Source: Massilia forsythiae (GTDB lineage: Bacteria; Pseudomonadota; Gammaproteobacteria; Burkholderiales; Burkholderiaceae_D). Taken from it: 64,000 bases of DNA. The notes beneath the pieces are model-generated. The model worked only from the letters and a program-made list of their open reading frames with translations, ran no database searches and was not told the DNA's origin. The stretch covers positions 434,001 through 498,000 of the forward strand of contig NZ_CP051685.1 of assembly GCF_012849555.1 (NCBI RefSeq), read 5' to 3'. Positions 26,833 through 35,212 of the stretch are shown one piece after another; positions within the stretch are counted from its first letter, which is position 1; the number at the start of each line of letters is the position of its first letter. A program made the position numbers and the translations under genes.

Positions 26833-28452
26833 CTATGCGGTGAAGCTCTGCTCGTCGGTGGCGCACTCGGCCGGCGCCGGCACGCCGTCGTCGCGCCATG
26901 CGCCGCTGGTGCGGTTGCGACCGCCCGACTTGGCGCCGTACAACAGCTGGTCGGCGGCGCTCACCCAGCCGTGCGCGGCACCCTGCCCATCGGCGGCCGG
27001 ATGGCCGGCAATCACGCCCAGGCTGAGCGTGACGTGGCCGGTCGGGCTGTCGGCATGCGCGATCTGCATGGCGGCGACCGCGGCGCGGATCGATTCGGCC
27101 ACCGCCAGCGCGCCTTCCAGGTCGGTGTCCGGCAGGATCACGGCGAACTCTTCGCCGCCGTAGCGCGCCGCCAGGTCGGCCGGCCGGCGCGCGCCGGCGC
27201 CGATGGCGGCGCCGACCTGGCGCAGGCATTCGTCGCCGGCCACGTGGCCGTAGCGATCGTTGTATTTCTTGAAGAAGTCGACGTCGGTCAGGACCAGGGC
27301 GAACGGCGTGCTGGTGCGGCGCGCGCGGCCGACCTCGCGCTCGAGGGTGGCCTCGAACAGGCGCCGGTTGCCCAGGCCGGTCAGGCCATCGCTCTCGGCC
27401 AGCGCCTTGAGCGACACGTTATGCTGCTGCAGCGTGGTCCCGGCCAGCAGCAATTCGTCCTCGAGCCGTTCGCGGATGCGGATCTGGCGGATCATGCGCG
27501 CCCCGCCCCAGGCCAGCATGGCGACCGCGAACGCCACCACGCAGCTCATCTTGACCACCGCGATCCACCAGCCCGCCAGGATCTCGTCCTTGGACTGGGC
27601 GCTGGCCACGATCAGCGGGTAATTGTCGAGGTGGCGGTAGCTGTACAGGCGTTCGATGCCGTCGATCTTCGAGCGCAGCATGGCGGTGCCGACCGGACCG
27701 CTGCTCTTGTACATCTGGTAGATCGGGCCGGAGCGGATGTCGTTGCCGACCTGGACTTCCTTGAACGGGCGGCGGTACACCAGCCGGCCCTCATCGGTGG
27801 ACAGCAGGATGGTGCCGGAGCGGCCGACGTCGAAGCGGTCGTAGAAGGCGCCGAAGAAGCGCAGGTCGAGCGTCACCAGCGCCACCCCGCCGAAGCTGCC
27901 GTCCGGGTTGTCGATGCGGCGCGACACCGGCAGCACCATCACCCCGGTGGCGCGGCTGCGCACCGGCTGGCCGACGTGGGTCTTGCGGTCCGTGTGGGAC
28001 TGGTGATAGCGGAAGTATTCGCGGTCGGCGTTGTTGCCCGATTGCACCTGTTTCAGCGAGGTGACGTCCCACCTGCCGTCCGGGCCGAAGAAGAACACGC
28101 CGTGGATCTCCGCCGTGCTGGCCTCGATGTTCATGAAGCGGCGGTGCAGGCGCTGCTTTTCCGCGCCGTCCAGGCCGTCGCGCTCGTCGCTTTCGATGCG
28201 CTCCACGGTTTCGCCCAGGATGGCGTCGGCGATCTTGAGGGAGGTCTCGGCCTGGGCCGCCAGCGCGCGCGCCATGTTGGAGGTACTGGCCGCGGATTGC
28301 TCCAGCTGGCCCTGGCGTGCCGTCCACAGGCTCCAGCCATGGATGCCGATCAGCAGTGCGCAAAAACCCACGAGCAAGGCGATCGAACGCCCGATGACGG
28401 GGCGCCGAATCTTGTTCAGGTGGTTCAGGCGGGGAGCGGAACTGGGGGTCAT
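26833..28452 (-). CDS. Membrane Cache-GGDEF diguanylate cyclase
   Basis: 539 residues. Transmembrane segment about residues 22-42 (IALLVGFCALLIGIHGW), a periplasmic Cache-like sensory region with QPVRSRATGVMVLPVSRRI, a second membrane segment around WWIAVVKMSCVVAFAVAMLAW, a short coiled coil, and a C-terminal GGDEF domain with YGGEEF and TDVDFFKKYNDRYGH. The intact GGEEF suggests active c-di-GMP synthesis; I see no RxxD inhibitory site immediately before it. The chosen ATG (MTPSSAPRLNHLNK) gives a short cytoplasmic tail before the first membrane segment; a start 24 codons earlier is possible. No good ribosome-binding site is seen for either. Confidence 0.9.
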   Translation of the reverse strand: MTPSSAPRLNHLNKIRRPVIGRSIALLVGFCALLIGIHGWSLWTARQGQLEQSAASTSNMARALAAQAETSLKIADAILGETVERIESDERDGLDGAEKQRLHRRFMNIEASTAEIHGVFFFGPDGRWDVTSLKQVQSGNNADREYFRYHQSHTDRKTHVGQPVRSRATGVMVLPVSRRIDNPDGSFGGVALVTLDLRFFGAFYDRFDVGRSGTILLSTDEGRLVYRRPFKEVQVGNDIRSGPIYQMYKSSGPVGTAMLRSKIDGIERLYSYRHLDNYPLIVASAQSKDEILAGWWIAVVKMSCVVAFAVAMLAWGGARMIRQIRIRERLEDELLLAGTTLQQHNVSLKALAESDGLTGLGNRRLFEATLEREVGRARRTSTPFALVLTDVDFFKKYNDRYGHVAGDECLRQVGAAIGAGARRPADLAARYGGEEFAVILPDTDLEGALAVAESIRAAVAAMQIAHADSPTGHVTLSLGVIAGHPAADGQGAAHGWVSAADQLLYGAKSGGRNRTSGAWRDDGVPAPAECATDEQSFTA

Positions 28453-28701
28453 CGGTATCGGTGGGGGAATGGCTGACTGTCGAAGCCAGCATAGACGCCA
28501 CCGACAAATAAGTCCAACGGGCAATAACTATCGGACTTAACTCCGGTCAAGATCACGGCATCTGGATGCTTTTTGGTTGCCGTAAAACAACATGGAGTTC
28601 TTTTGGTAAATAATTGAAATCCGATCAATGGTGACAACTCGACCATGTCTCGAATCCTGCGCCGGATGGCCGTTCCATGCCGTCCGGCCCGCCCGGCGTC
28701 C

Positions 28702-30608
28702 TCAGACGTTGTCGACCACCAGCACCGAGGCGGTATCGCGGCCGCCGCGCTTGGACTGGTACAAGGCCTCGTCGGCCGCATGGGCCAGGGCCGCCTGCTC
28801 CGGCCGCGGCGACCAGGCGAAGCCGATGCTGGCCGACACCGCCAGCTTGCGGCCGTCGCAGTCGAAGGGCGCGCGCATGGCCTCCAGCAGCTTGTCGGCG
28901 ATGCGCTGGCATTCCAGCGGCGAGCCGACCTGCTCCAGCACGATCACGAACTCGTCGCCGGCCAGGCGCGCCACGGTGTCGGTGCTGCGCACGGTGGCCG
29001 ACAGGCGCTGGCCGAATTCGCGCAGCACGGCGTCGCCGCCGGCGTGGCCGTGGCTGTCGTTGATCTGCTTGAAGTGGTCGACGTCGAGATAGGCCAGCGC
29101 CAGCGGCATCGCGCTGCGGCGCGAGCGCGCGATCGCCTGCACCAGGCGCTCCTCGTAGCTGCGCCGGTTCGGCAGGCCGGTCAGGTGGTCCGAATGGGCC
29201 AGCGCATGCAGCTGGCGCTCGTACTGGCGCGCCGAGGTGGCGTCGGTGGACAGCACGTAGATGCCGTGCACCATGCCGTCGCGCATGTGCGGCAGGTAGG
29301 TGGTGCTGATCACGCGCTTGCGCCCGCGCCGTTCTTCCTCGATCTCCAGGTGCGAACCGTGCCCGGACAGGCAGCGTTCCAGCGCCGCCTTGCGCGGCGC
29401 GTAGAAGGTCTCGCCCATCGCTTCCGGCACGGTCTTGCCGAGCATGTCCTCGCAGCGCACGCCGAACCATTCGCGGTAGCGCTGGTTGGCGAAGCGGTAG
29501 CGCAGCTCGATGTCGATGTACGAGATCAGCGCCGGCACGTTGTCGGCGATGGTGCGCAGGCGCTCTTCGCTTTCCAGCACCTGCGCGCGCGAATCGAACA
29601 GTTCGGTCACGTCCTTCATGATCACCACGGCGCCCAGCTTTTCGCCGCCGGCGCCCTTGAGCGCGCGGCCGCTGGCCAGGATCTGGCGCGCCTTCAGGCC
29701 TTCCGGCGCGATCACCATGCCAGCATCCTTGACGCGCTCGCCGCGCAGCGCCCGGCCCAGCGGAACCTGGTCCTGGGGCAGCGGCGTCAGCCCATCGGAC
29801 TTGAACAGGTCGTAGCGCGTGGACCAGTCGGCCATCGCCACCTGCTCGGCATCCAGGCCGTGGAATTTGCGGGCCTCGCGGTTGAACAGGGTCAGCGCGC
29901 CGTCGCCGTCGCAGGCGACCACGGCGACATCGACCGTCTCCAGCACCGCGTCCAGTAATTCCTGCTTCTGGCGCAGCGCATCCTCGACCGCCATGCGGTG
30001 CGCGGCTTCCTGTTCCAGGGCGCGGTTCTGGGCGTGCAGCGCGCGCGTGCGCTCCTCGACGCGCTGTTCCAGCTGCGCGTTGAGTTCGCACAGCGCCTGC
30101 TGGGCGCTGTCGCGCGCGGCCACCACCACCAGGCGGTTCAGCTCGTCCTGCACCAGGCGCGCCAGGTCCTTCAGCAGCAGGCGGGCGGCCTGGTCGAATT
30201 CGCGCGGGCGCGTGTCCATCACGCACAGGGTGCCGAGCGGCTGGCCTTCCAGGCTGCGCACCGGCTGGCCGGCATAGAAGCGGATGTGCGGCGCACCGGT
30301 GACGAGGGCATTCGTGGCGAAGCGTTCGTCCAGGTGGGTGTCGGGCACCACCAGCACGTCGTCCAGCGCCACCGCATGGCTGCAAAAGGCGAGCGAGCGC
30401 GGCGTCTCGCTCATCTCGACGCCGAGGCACGACTTGAACCACTGGCGGTCGGTGTCGACCAGCGAGATCAGGGCGATCGGCGCATCGAAGACGGCGCTGG
30501 CGATGCGCGTGAAGCGGTCGAAGCGCTCTTCCTGGGGGTGTCGAGAATGCCGAGGGCGTGCAGGGCCTTGACGCGTTCCTCGTCCGCGAGTTCTTGTTGA
30601 CTGAGCAT
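28702..30608 (-). pseudogene. GAF-PAS-PAS-GGDEF diguanylate cyclase gene with a one-base frameshift
   Basis: The natural start MLSQQELADEERVKALHALGILDTP (from 30608) is in one frame and its continuation EERFDRFTRIASAVF with the rest of the protein in another. The break is at the G-run 30534-30538: on the coding strand ACCCCC where six C would give ...DTPQEERF. Restored, the protein is about 635 residues: GAF (about 30-165, with SFCSHA-type SLAFCSHAV and TLCVMD), coiled coil, two PAS domains, and GGDEF with signature AGDEF and YLDVDHFKQINDSHGH. It would be a soluble c-di-GMP synthase. A sequencing error, a genuine mutation, or slippage-based switching are all possible. The remaining 1.8 kb is intact. 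Confidence 0.8.
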
Positions 30609-31088
30609 GAATATCCTGGCCGCAGGGGCGAAGAAGAGAACCGGCAGAGTCGGGGCCGGGGGATCGGACAATGGCTGGGCAGTAAGCGCTTCCGGGAAGC
30701 AATTTTATTCGATTTCCCCAAAGCTGTCCGTTCTTACCACGATAGTTTCCATATAGAAACTAAAGTTTTTGTGCAAAGATTGCGATTCAATCTATCAAAA
30801 CATGGCATGAACTCATTTTCTCGAATGCCCAAGAAATACCGGGCACCGTGCACGCGGCATCGGTTTCCTATAACACAACTGTAAAATCATCGACATGCCG
30901 ATATCGTAACGTAGAGTTGTTGCGCACAAATGAATGACGCTGCCGGCATGTTGCGCGTTAGCCTCAATGCATTGGATCGTCTACGCATTTCCCGCAATAA
31001 GATAGCGAATTGACATTATGTGTGGCACTTAACCGAACCGCCGCACGGCTCTGCGTATGGTGGGAGCTTCGCTCATGAAAGGACGGTC
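30609..31088. other. AT-richer intergenic region between the GGDEF gene and the pao operon
   Basis: 480 bases without a supportable gene, clearly richer in A/T than the surroundings (for example around 30700-30880). It must hold the divergent promoters of the frameshifted GGDEF gene and the oxidoreductase operon. TTGACA occurs at 31010-31015 but no good -10 follows it. No repeat or palindrome stands out. Confidence 0.6.
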
Positions 31089-31613
31089 ATGGACCTCTAC
31101 CAGAAGTACCCCATCCGGCTGCGCATCAACGAACAGGACCGGGAATTCGACGTCGAATCCTGGGTCACCCTGCTCGACCTGCTGCGCGAACGGGCCGGAT
31201 TGACCGGCACCAAGAAAGGCTGCGACCACGGCCAATGCGGCGCCTGCACCGTGCTCGTCGACGGCAAGCGCGTGAATTCCTGCCTCACCCTGGCCGTCAT
31301 GCAGAACGGCCACGAGGTGACCACCATCGAAGGCATGGCCAAGGGCAATGAACTGCATCCGCTGCAGCAAGCCTTCATCGAGCAGGACGCCTTCCAGTGC
31401 GGCTACTGCACGCCCGGCCAGATCTGTTCGGCCGCCGGCCTGATCGCCGAGGGGCAAGCCCGATGTCGCGACGACGTGCGCGAACTGATGAGCGGCAACC
31501 TGTGCCGCTGCGGCGCCTACCCGCAGATCGCGCGCGCGGTGATCCAGGTGATGGGCATCGAAGAGCCCGACACCAAGAAAGAAGGCTTCACCACGGGAGC
31601 GGTGCTGACATGA
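31089..31613 (+). CDS. paoA: Aldehyde oxidoreductase, 2Fe-2S subunit (PaoA-like)
   Basis: 174 residues. The plant-type [2Fe-2S] cysteines are in [19 protein letters not shown] and the second, helical cluster in [15 protein letters not shown]. The stretch [19 protein letters not shown] is near-identical to E. coli PaoA (YagT). Unlike that protein, no twin-arginine signal precedes the domain: the ORF starts [14 protein letters not shown] after an AAAGGAC ribosome-binding site, and the in-frame sequence further upstream has no RR motif. The complex is therefore probably cytoplasmic. It passes electrons from the molybdenum centre to FAD. It overlaps paoB by ATGA. Confidence 0.92.
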   Translation: MDLYQKYPIRLRINEQDREFDVESWVTLLDLLRERAGLTGTKKGCDHGQCGACTVLVDGKRVNSCLTLAVMQNGHEVTTIEGMAKGNELHPLQQAFIEQDAFQCGYCTPGQICSAAGLIAEGQARCRDDVRELMSGNLCRCGAYPQIARAVIQVMGIEEPDTKKEGFTTGAVLT

Positions 31614-32653
31614 AACCATTCGCCTTCTCCCAACCGCAGGACGTCGACGGCGTCCTGGCCCTGCTGGCGAGCGAGGGCGCCCGCCCGGTCGCCGGCGGCA
31701 CCAACCTGCTCGACCTGATGAAGGAAAACGTGATGTCGCCCACGCAATTGGTCGACATCAACCTGCTCGGCAAGGCCGGCCTGGACAAGGTCGAGGAAGC
31801 CGACGGCGGCCTGCGCCTGGGCGCGCTGGCGCGCAACGCCGACACCGCCTACCACGCGCTGGTCAAGGAACGCTATCCGCTGCTGTCGTCGGCGATCCTG
31901 GCCGGCGCCTCGCCGCAGCTGCGCAACATGGCGACCAACGGCGGCAACCTGCTGCAGCGCACCCGCTGCGTGTATTTCTACGACGTCGGCACGCCCTGCA
32001 ACAAGCGCGAACCCGGCACCGGCTGCCCGGCCAAGCACGGCGTCAACCGCCAGCTGGCGATCCTGGGCACCAGCGAGCAATGCATCGCCACCCACCCATC
32101 CGACATGTGCGTGGCGCTGCGCGCGCTGGACGCCACCGTGCACGTGCGCGGCAAGGGCGGCGAGCGCGCGATCCCGTTCGCCGACTTCCACCGCCTGCCG
32201 GGCGACCGTCCGGACCTGGACAGCACCCTGCAGCCGGGCGAACTGATCACCCACATCACGGTGCCGGACGCCGACCGCTTCCGCGCACACTCCGCCTACA
32301 TCAAGGTGCGCGACCGCCTGTCGTACGCGTTCGCGCTGGTGTCGGTAGCGGCCGCGCTCGACATCGATGCCGGCGGCACCATCCGCGCCGCGCGCATCGC
32401 GCTGGGCGGCGTCGCCCACAAGCCGTGGCGCGTCGAGGAAGCGGAAGCGGCGCTGGTGGGCAAGGCCACCGGCGAGGCCGCCTTCGAGGCCGCCGCCGAA
32501 CGCATCCTGCAGGGCGCGCGCGGCTACGGCCAAAACGACTTCAAGCTGGTCCTGGCCCGCAACGCCATCGTCCAGGCCTTGACCACCGCCACCCGCGGCA
32601 CCGAACACGCCCAGGGCAAGGGCAACCAGCAACCGAACGGAGAACGACCATGA
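31610..32653 (+). CDS. paoB: Aldehyde oxidoreductase, FAD-binding subunit (PaoB-like)
   Basis: 347 residues. FAD-binding motif [15 protein letters not shown] near residue 25 and [12 protein letters not shown] near 105. The region [21 protein letters not shown] carries the cysteines that in PaoB hold an extra [4Fe-4S] cluster, absent from ordinary xanthine dehydrogenases; this supports the Pao assignment. Later [14 protein letters not shown] and the C-terminal CO-dehydrogenase flavoprotein domain follow. The start overlaps the paoA stop (ATGA) and its own stop overlaps the paoC start the same way, so the three are translationally coupled. Confidence 0.93.
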   Translation: MKPFAFSQPQDVDGVLALLASEGARPVAGGTNLLDLMKENVMSPTQLVDINLLGKAGLDKVEEADGGLRLGALARNADTAYHALVKERYPLLSSAILAGASPQLRNMATNGGNLLQRTRCVYFYDVGTPCNKREPGTGCPAKHGVNRQLAILGTSEQCIATHPSDMCVALRALDATVHVRGKGGERAIPFADFHRLPGDRPDLDSTLQPGELITHITVPDADRFRAHSAYIKVRDRLSYAFALVSVAAALDIDAGGTIRAARIALGGVAHKPWRVEEAEAALVGKATGEAAFEAAAERILQGARGYGQNDFKLVLARNAIVQALTTATRGTEHAQGKGNQQPNGERP

Positions 32654-34962
32654 CCGACCTGATCCCCGAACTGCGCGCCCCGTCCGCGCCCGAGGGCACC
32701 GGCCGCGTGCGCGCCGGCATGCCGGTTTCGCGCGTGGATGGCCGCGACAAGGTCACCGGCGCCGCCAAGTACGCCGCCGAGCACGAGGCCGACGACCTGA
32801 GCTACGGCGTGGTCGTCAGCGGCACCGTGGCCAAGGGCCGCATCAAGCAGCTCGACGTGTCGGCGGCGCTGGCCGCGCCCGGCGTGATCGAGGTGCTGAC
32901 CCACGAGAACCGCCCCAAGATGCGCTCGCTCGACATCGCCTGGAAGGACATGACCGCCCCCGGCGGCTCGCCCTTCCGTCCTTTGTACAGCGACCGGGTG
33001 TTCTACAGCGGCCAGCCGATCGCGCTGGTAGTGGCCGAGACCTTCGAGGAAGCGCGCCACGCCGCCGCGCTGGTGCGCGTCACCTACGACGTCGAGCAGC
33101 ACGAGACCAACATGCTCGACAACCTGCACATGGCGTATAAACCGCGGCCGATGAAGGCCGGCTTCACGCCGCCCTCGTCCAAGGGGGATTTCGACAAGGC
33201 GTGGCAGGCGGCGCCGGTCAAGGTCGAGTCCGAGTTCTACAACGGCGTCGAGCACCACAATCCGATGGAGATGTTCGCCTCCACCGTCATCTACGGCGAG
33301 GATGGCCACCTGACCATCTACGACAAGACGCAGAGCTCGCAGAACAGCCGCTGGTTCGTGTCGCACGGCTTCGGCCTGTCCAAGGACAAGGTCACGGTGC
33401 GCAACCCGTACGTGGGCGGCGCCTTCGGTTCCGGCCTGCGTCCGCAATACCAGCTGCCGCTGGCGGTGATGGCGGCGCAGAAGCTCAAGCGCTCGGTGCG
33501 CGTGGTGCTGACGCGCCAGCAGATGTTCAGCTTCGGCCACCGCCCGGAAACCTGGCAGAAGCTCAAGCTGGCCGCCGGCCAGGACGGCAAGCTGCAGGGC
33601 ATCTACCACGAGGCGGTGCACGAGACCTCGCGCCTGGAAGACTACGTCGAGGTGGTGGTCAACTGGTCCGGCCAGCTGTACGCCTGCGAGAATATCGAGC
33701 TCGGCTACAAGCTGGTGGCACAGGACCGCTACAGCCCGATCGACATGCGCGCGCCCGGCGCCGCCCACGGCGTGCAGGCGCTGGAAATCGCGATGGACGA
33801 GCTGGCGTATAAACTGGAGATGGACCCGCTCGAACTGCGCCTGCTGAACTACGCCGAGACCAACCCGCTCGACGGCAAGCCCTACTCCACCAAGGAACTG
33901 CGCCAGTGCTACCTGCAGGGCGCCGAGCGCTTCGGCTGGAAGGACCGTCCGCTGGCGCCGCGCTCGATGCGCGACGGCGACGAGCTGGTCGGCTGGGGCA
34001 TGGCCACCGGCATCTGGGATTCGCTGGTGATGGTGGCGCGCGTGTCGGCGGTATTGCACGCCGACGGCCGGCTGGTGGTGTCCAGCGCGGCCACCGACAT
34101 CGGCACCGGCACCTACACCGCGATGTCGATCATCGCGGCGGAAGCGATGGGGCTGCCGATGGAGCGGGTGACCTTCCAGCTGGGCGACTCGACGCTGCCG
34201 ATGGCGCCGATCGAGGGCGGCTCGTCGCACGTGGCCACCGTCGGTTCCGGCGTGGCCGGCGCCTGCGACAAGCTCAAGGCGACCCTGCTCAAGCTGGCCC
34301 AGCAACTGCCGGATTCGGCGTTCAAAGGTTTGAAGCCGAAGGAAGTCGATTTCGAGGACGGCGCCATCCAGCCGCACGGCAAGCCGGAGCAGGCGGTGCA
34401 GCTGAGCGCCCTGCTGGCCCAGGCCGGCAAGGAGCGGGTCGAGGAAAAATTCCTGATGACCCCGCAGATGCTCAAGCAGCGCAAGTACGTGCGCGCGGTG
34501 CACTCGGCCGTGTTCTGCGAGGTGCGCGTCAACGAGAAGCTGGGCATGGTGCGGGTGACGCGCGTGGTCGACGCGGTGGCCGCCGGGCGCATCATCAGCG
34601 GCAAGACCGCAGCCAGCCAGATCGTCGGCGGCGTGGTCTGGGGCATCAGCCAGGCGCTGCATGAAGAAACCCATACGGACCACCGCCTGGGCCGCTTCAT
34701 GAACCACAACTACGCCGAGTACCACATCGCGGCCAACGCCGACATCCACGATATCGACGTCATCTTCGTGGAAGAGGACGACCGCATCGTCAGCAAGCAG
34801 CTGGGCGTCAAGGGCGTGGGCGAGATCGGCATCGTCGGCGTCGCCGCCGCGATTTCCAACGCCATCTTCCACGCCACCGGCAAGCGCCTGCGCAGCACGC
34901 CGATCACGCCGGACAAGATCCTGCTGGGCGACCAGGAAGTGCCGCTGCAGCAGCGCGGCTGA
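32650..34962 (+). CDS. paoC: Aldehyde oxidoreductase, molybdenum-binding subunit (PaoC-like)
   Basis: 770 residues. N-terminal ald/xan dehydrogenase hammerhead domain ([21 protein letters not shown]), then the molybdopterin-binding domains with [34 protein letters not shown] and the catalytic glutamate in [10 protein letters not shown] near residue 720. In this family the glutamate activates a Mo-bound oxygen for hydroxylation of an aldehyde to its acid. E. coli PaoABC oxidises a broad range of aldehydes. No XdhC/PaoD-type maturation gene follows here. A 20-bp hairpin just after the stop probably ends the operon. Confidence 0.93.
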   Translation: MTDLIPELRAPSAPEGTGRVRAGMPVSRVDGRDKVTGAAKYAAEHEADDLSYGVVVSGTVAKGRIKQLDVSAALAAPGVIEVLTHENRPKMRSLDIAWKDMTAPGGSPFRPLYSDRVFYSGQPIALVVAETFEEARHAAALVRVTYDVEQHETNMLDNLHMAYKPRPMKAGFTPPSSKGDFDKAWQAAPVKVESEFYNGVEHHNPMEMFASTVIYGEDGHLTIYDKTQSSQNSRWFVSHGFGLSKDKVTVRNPYVGGAFGSGLRPQYQLPLAVMAAQKLKRSVRVVLTRQQMFSFGHRPETWQKLKLAAGQDGKLQGIYHEAVHETSRLEDYVEVVVNWSGQLYACENIELGYKLVAQDRYSPIDMRAPGAAHGVQALEIAMDELAYKLEMDPLELRLLNYAETNPLDGKPYSTKELRQCYLQGAERFGWKDRPLAPRSMRDGDELVGWGMATGIWDSLVMVARVSAVLHADGRLVVSSAATDIGTGTYTAMSIIAAEAMGLPMERVTFQLGDSTLPMAPIEGGSSHVATVGSGVAGACDKLKATLLKLAQQLPDSAFKGLKPKEVDFEDGAIQPHGKPEQAVQLSALLAQAGKERVEEKFLMTPQMLKQRKYVRAVHSAVFCEVRVNEKLGMVRVTRVVDAVAAGRIISGKTAASQIVGGVVWGISQALHEETHTDHRLGRFMNHNYAEYHIAANADIHDIDVIFVEEDDRIVSKQLGVKGVGEIGIVGVAAAISNAIFHATGKRLRSTPITPDKILLGDQEVPLQQRG

Positions 34963-34966
34963 CCGC

Positions 34967-35011
34967 CGCGCCAGCGCGTGCGCGGACCCGTTCCGCGCAC
35001 GCGCTGGCGCG
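34967..35011 (+). terminator. Strong 20-bp stem-loop after paoC
   Basis: A perfect 20-bp stem, about 34967-34986 against 34992-35011, around a 5-base loop CCCGT, starting 4 bases after the paoC stop. No T-tract follows, so it may act as an RNA-stabilising or Rho-linked end rather than a classical intrinsic terminator. Confidence 0.6.
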
Positions 35012-35212
35012 TGAACATGCACCGGGCGCCCCTGCGGCGCCCGCTTGCATTCCGGGGCGCGCTCCGGCACAGCCATAGGCTCGTCTGTACGCCTGCGCCT
35101 ACGCGGACACGCGAATGCCGCCCTTGTCCGGTGCTGCCGCCCTGGCCTACGATGAAACCTCATTCACAGGTGCCGCTTCCGGCGCGCCACGCCATGGAAG
35201 CCACTCAGCAAC

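Noticed and set aside
30558..30884. Possible 108-codon gene on the plus strand
   Set aside because: It overlaps the start of the GGDEF gene in antisense and then runs into AT-rich intergenic DNA; no domain or ribosome-binding site.
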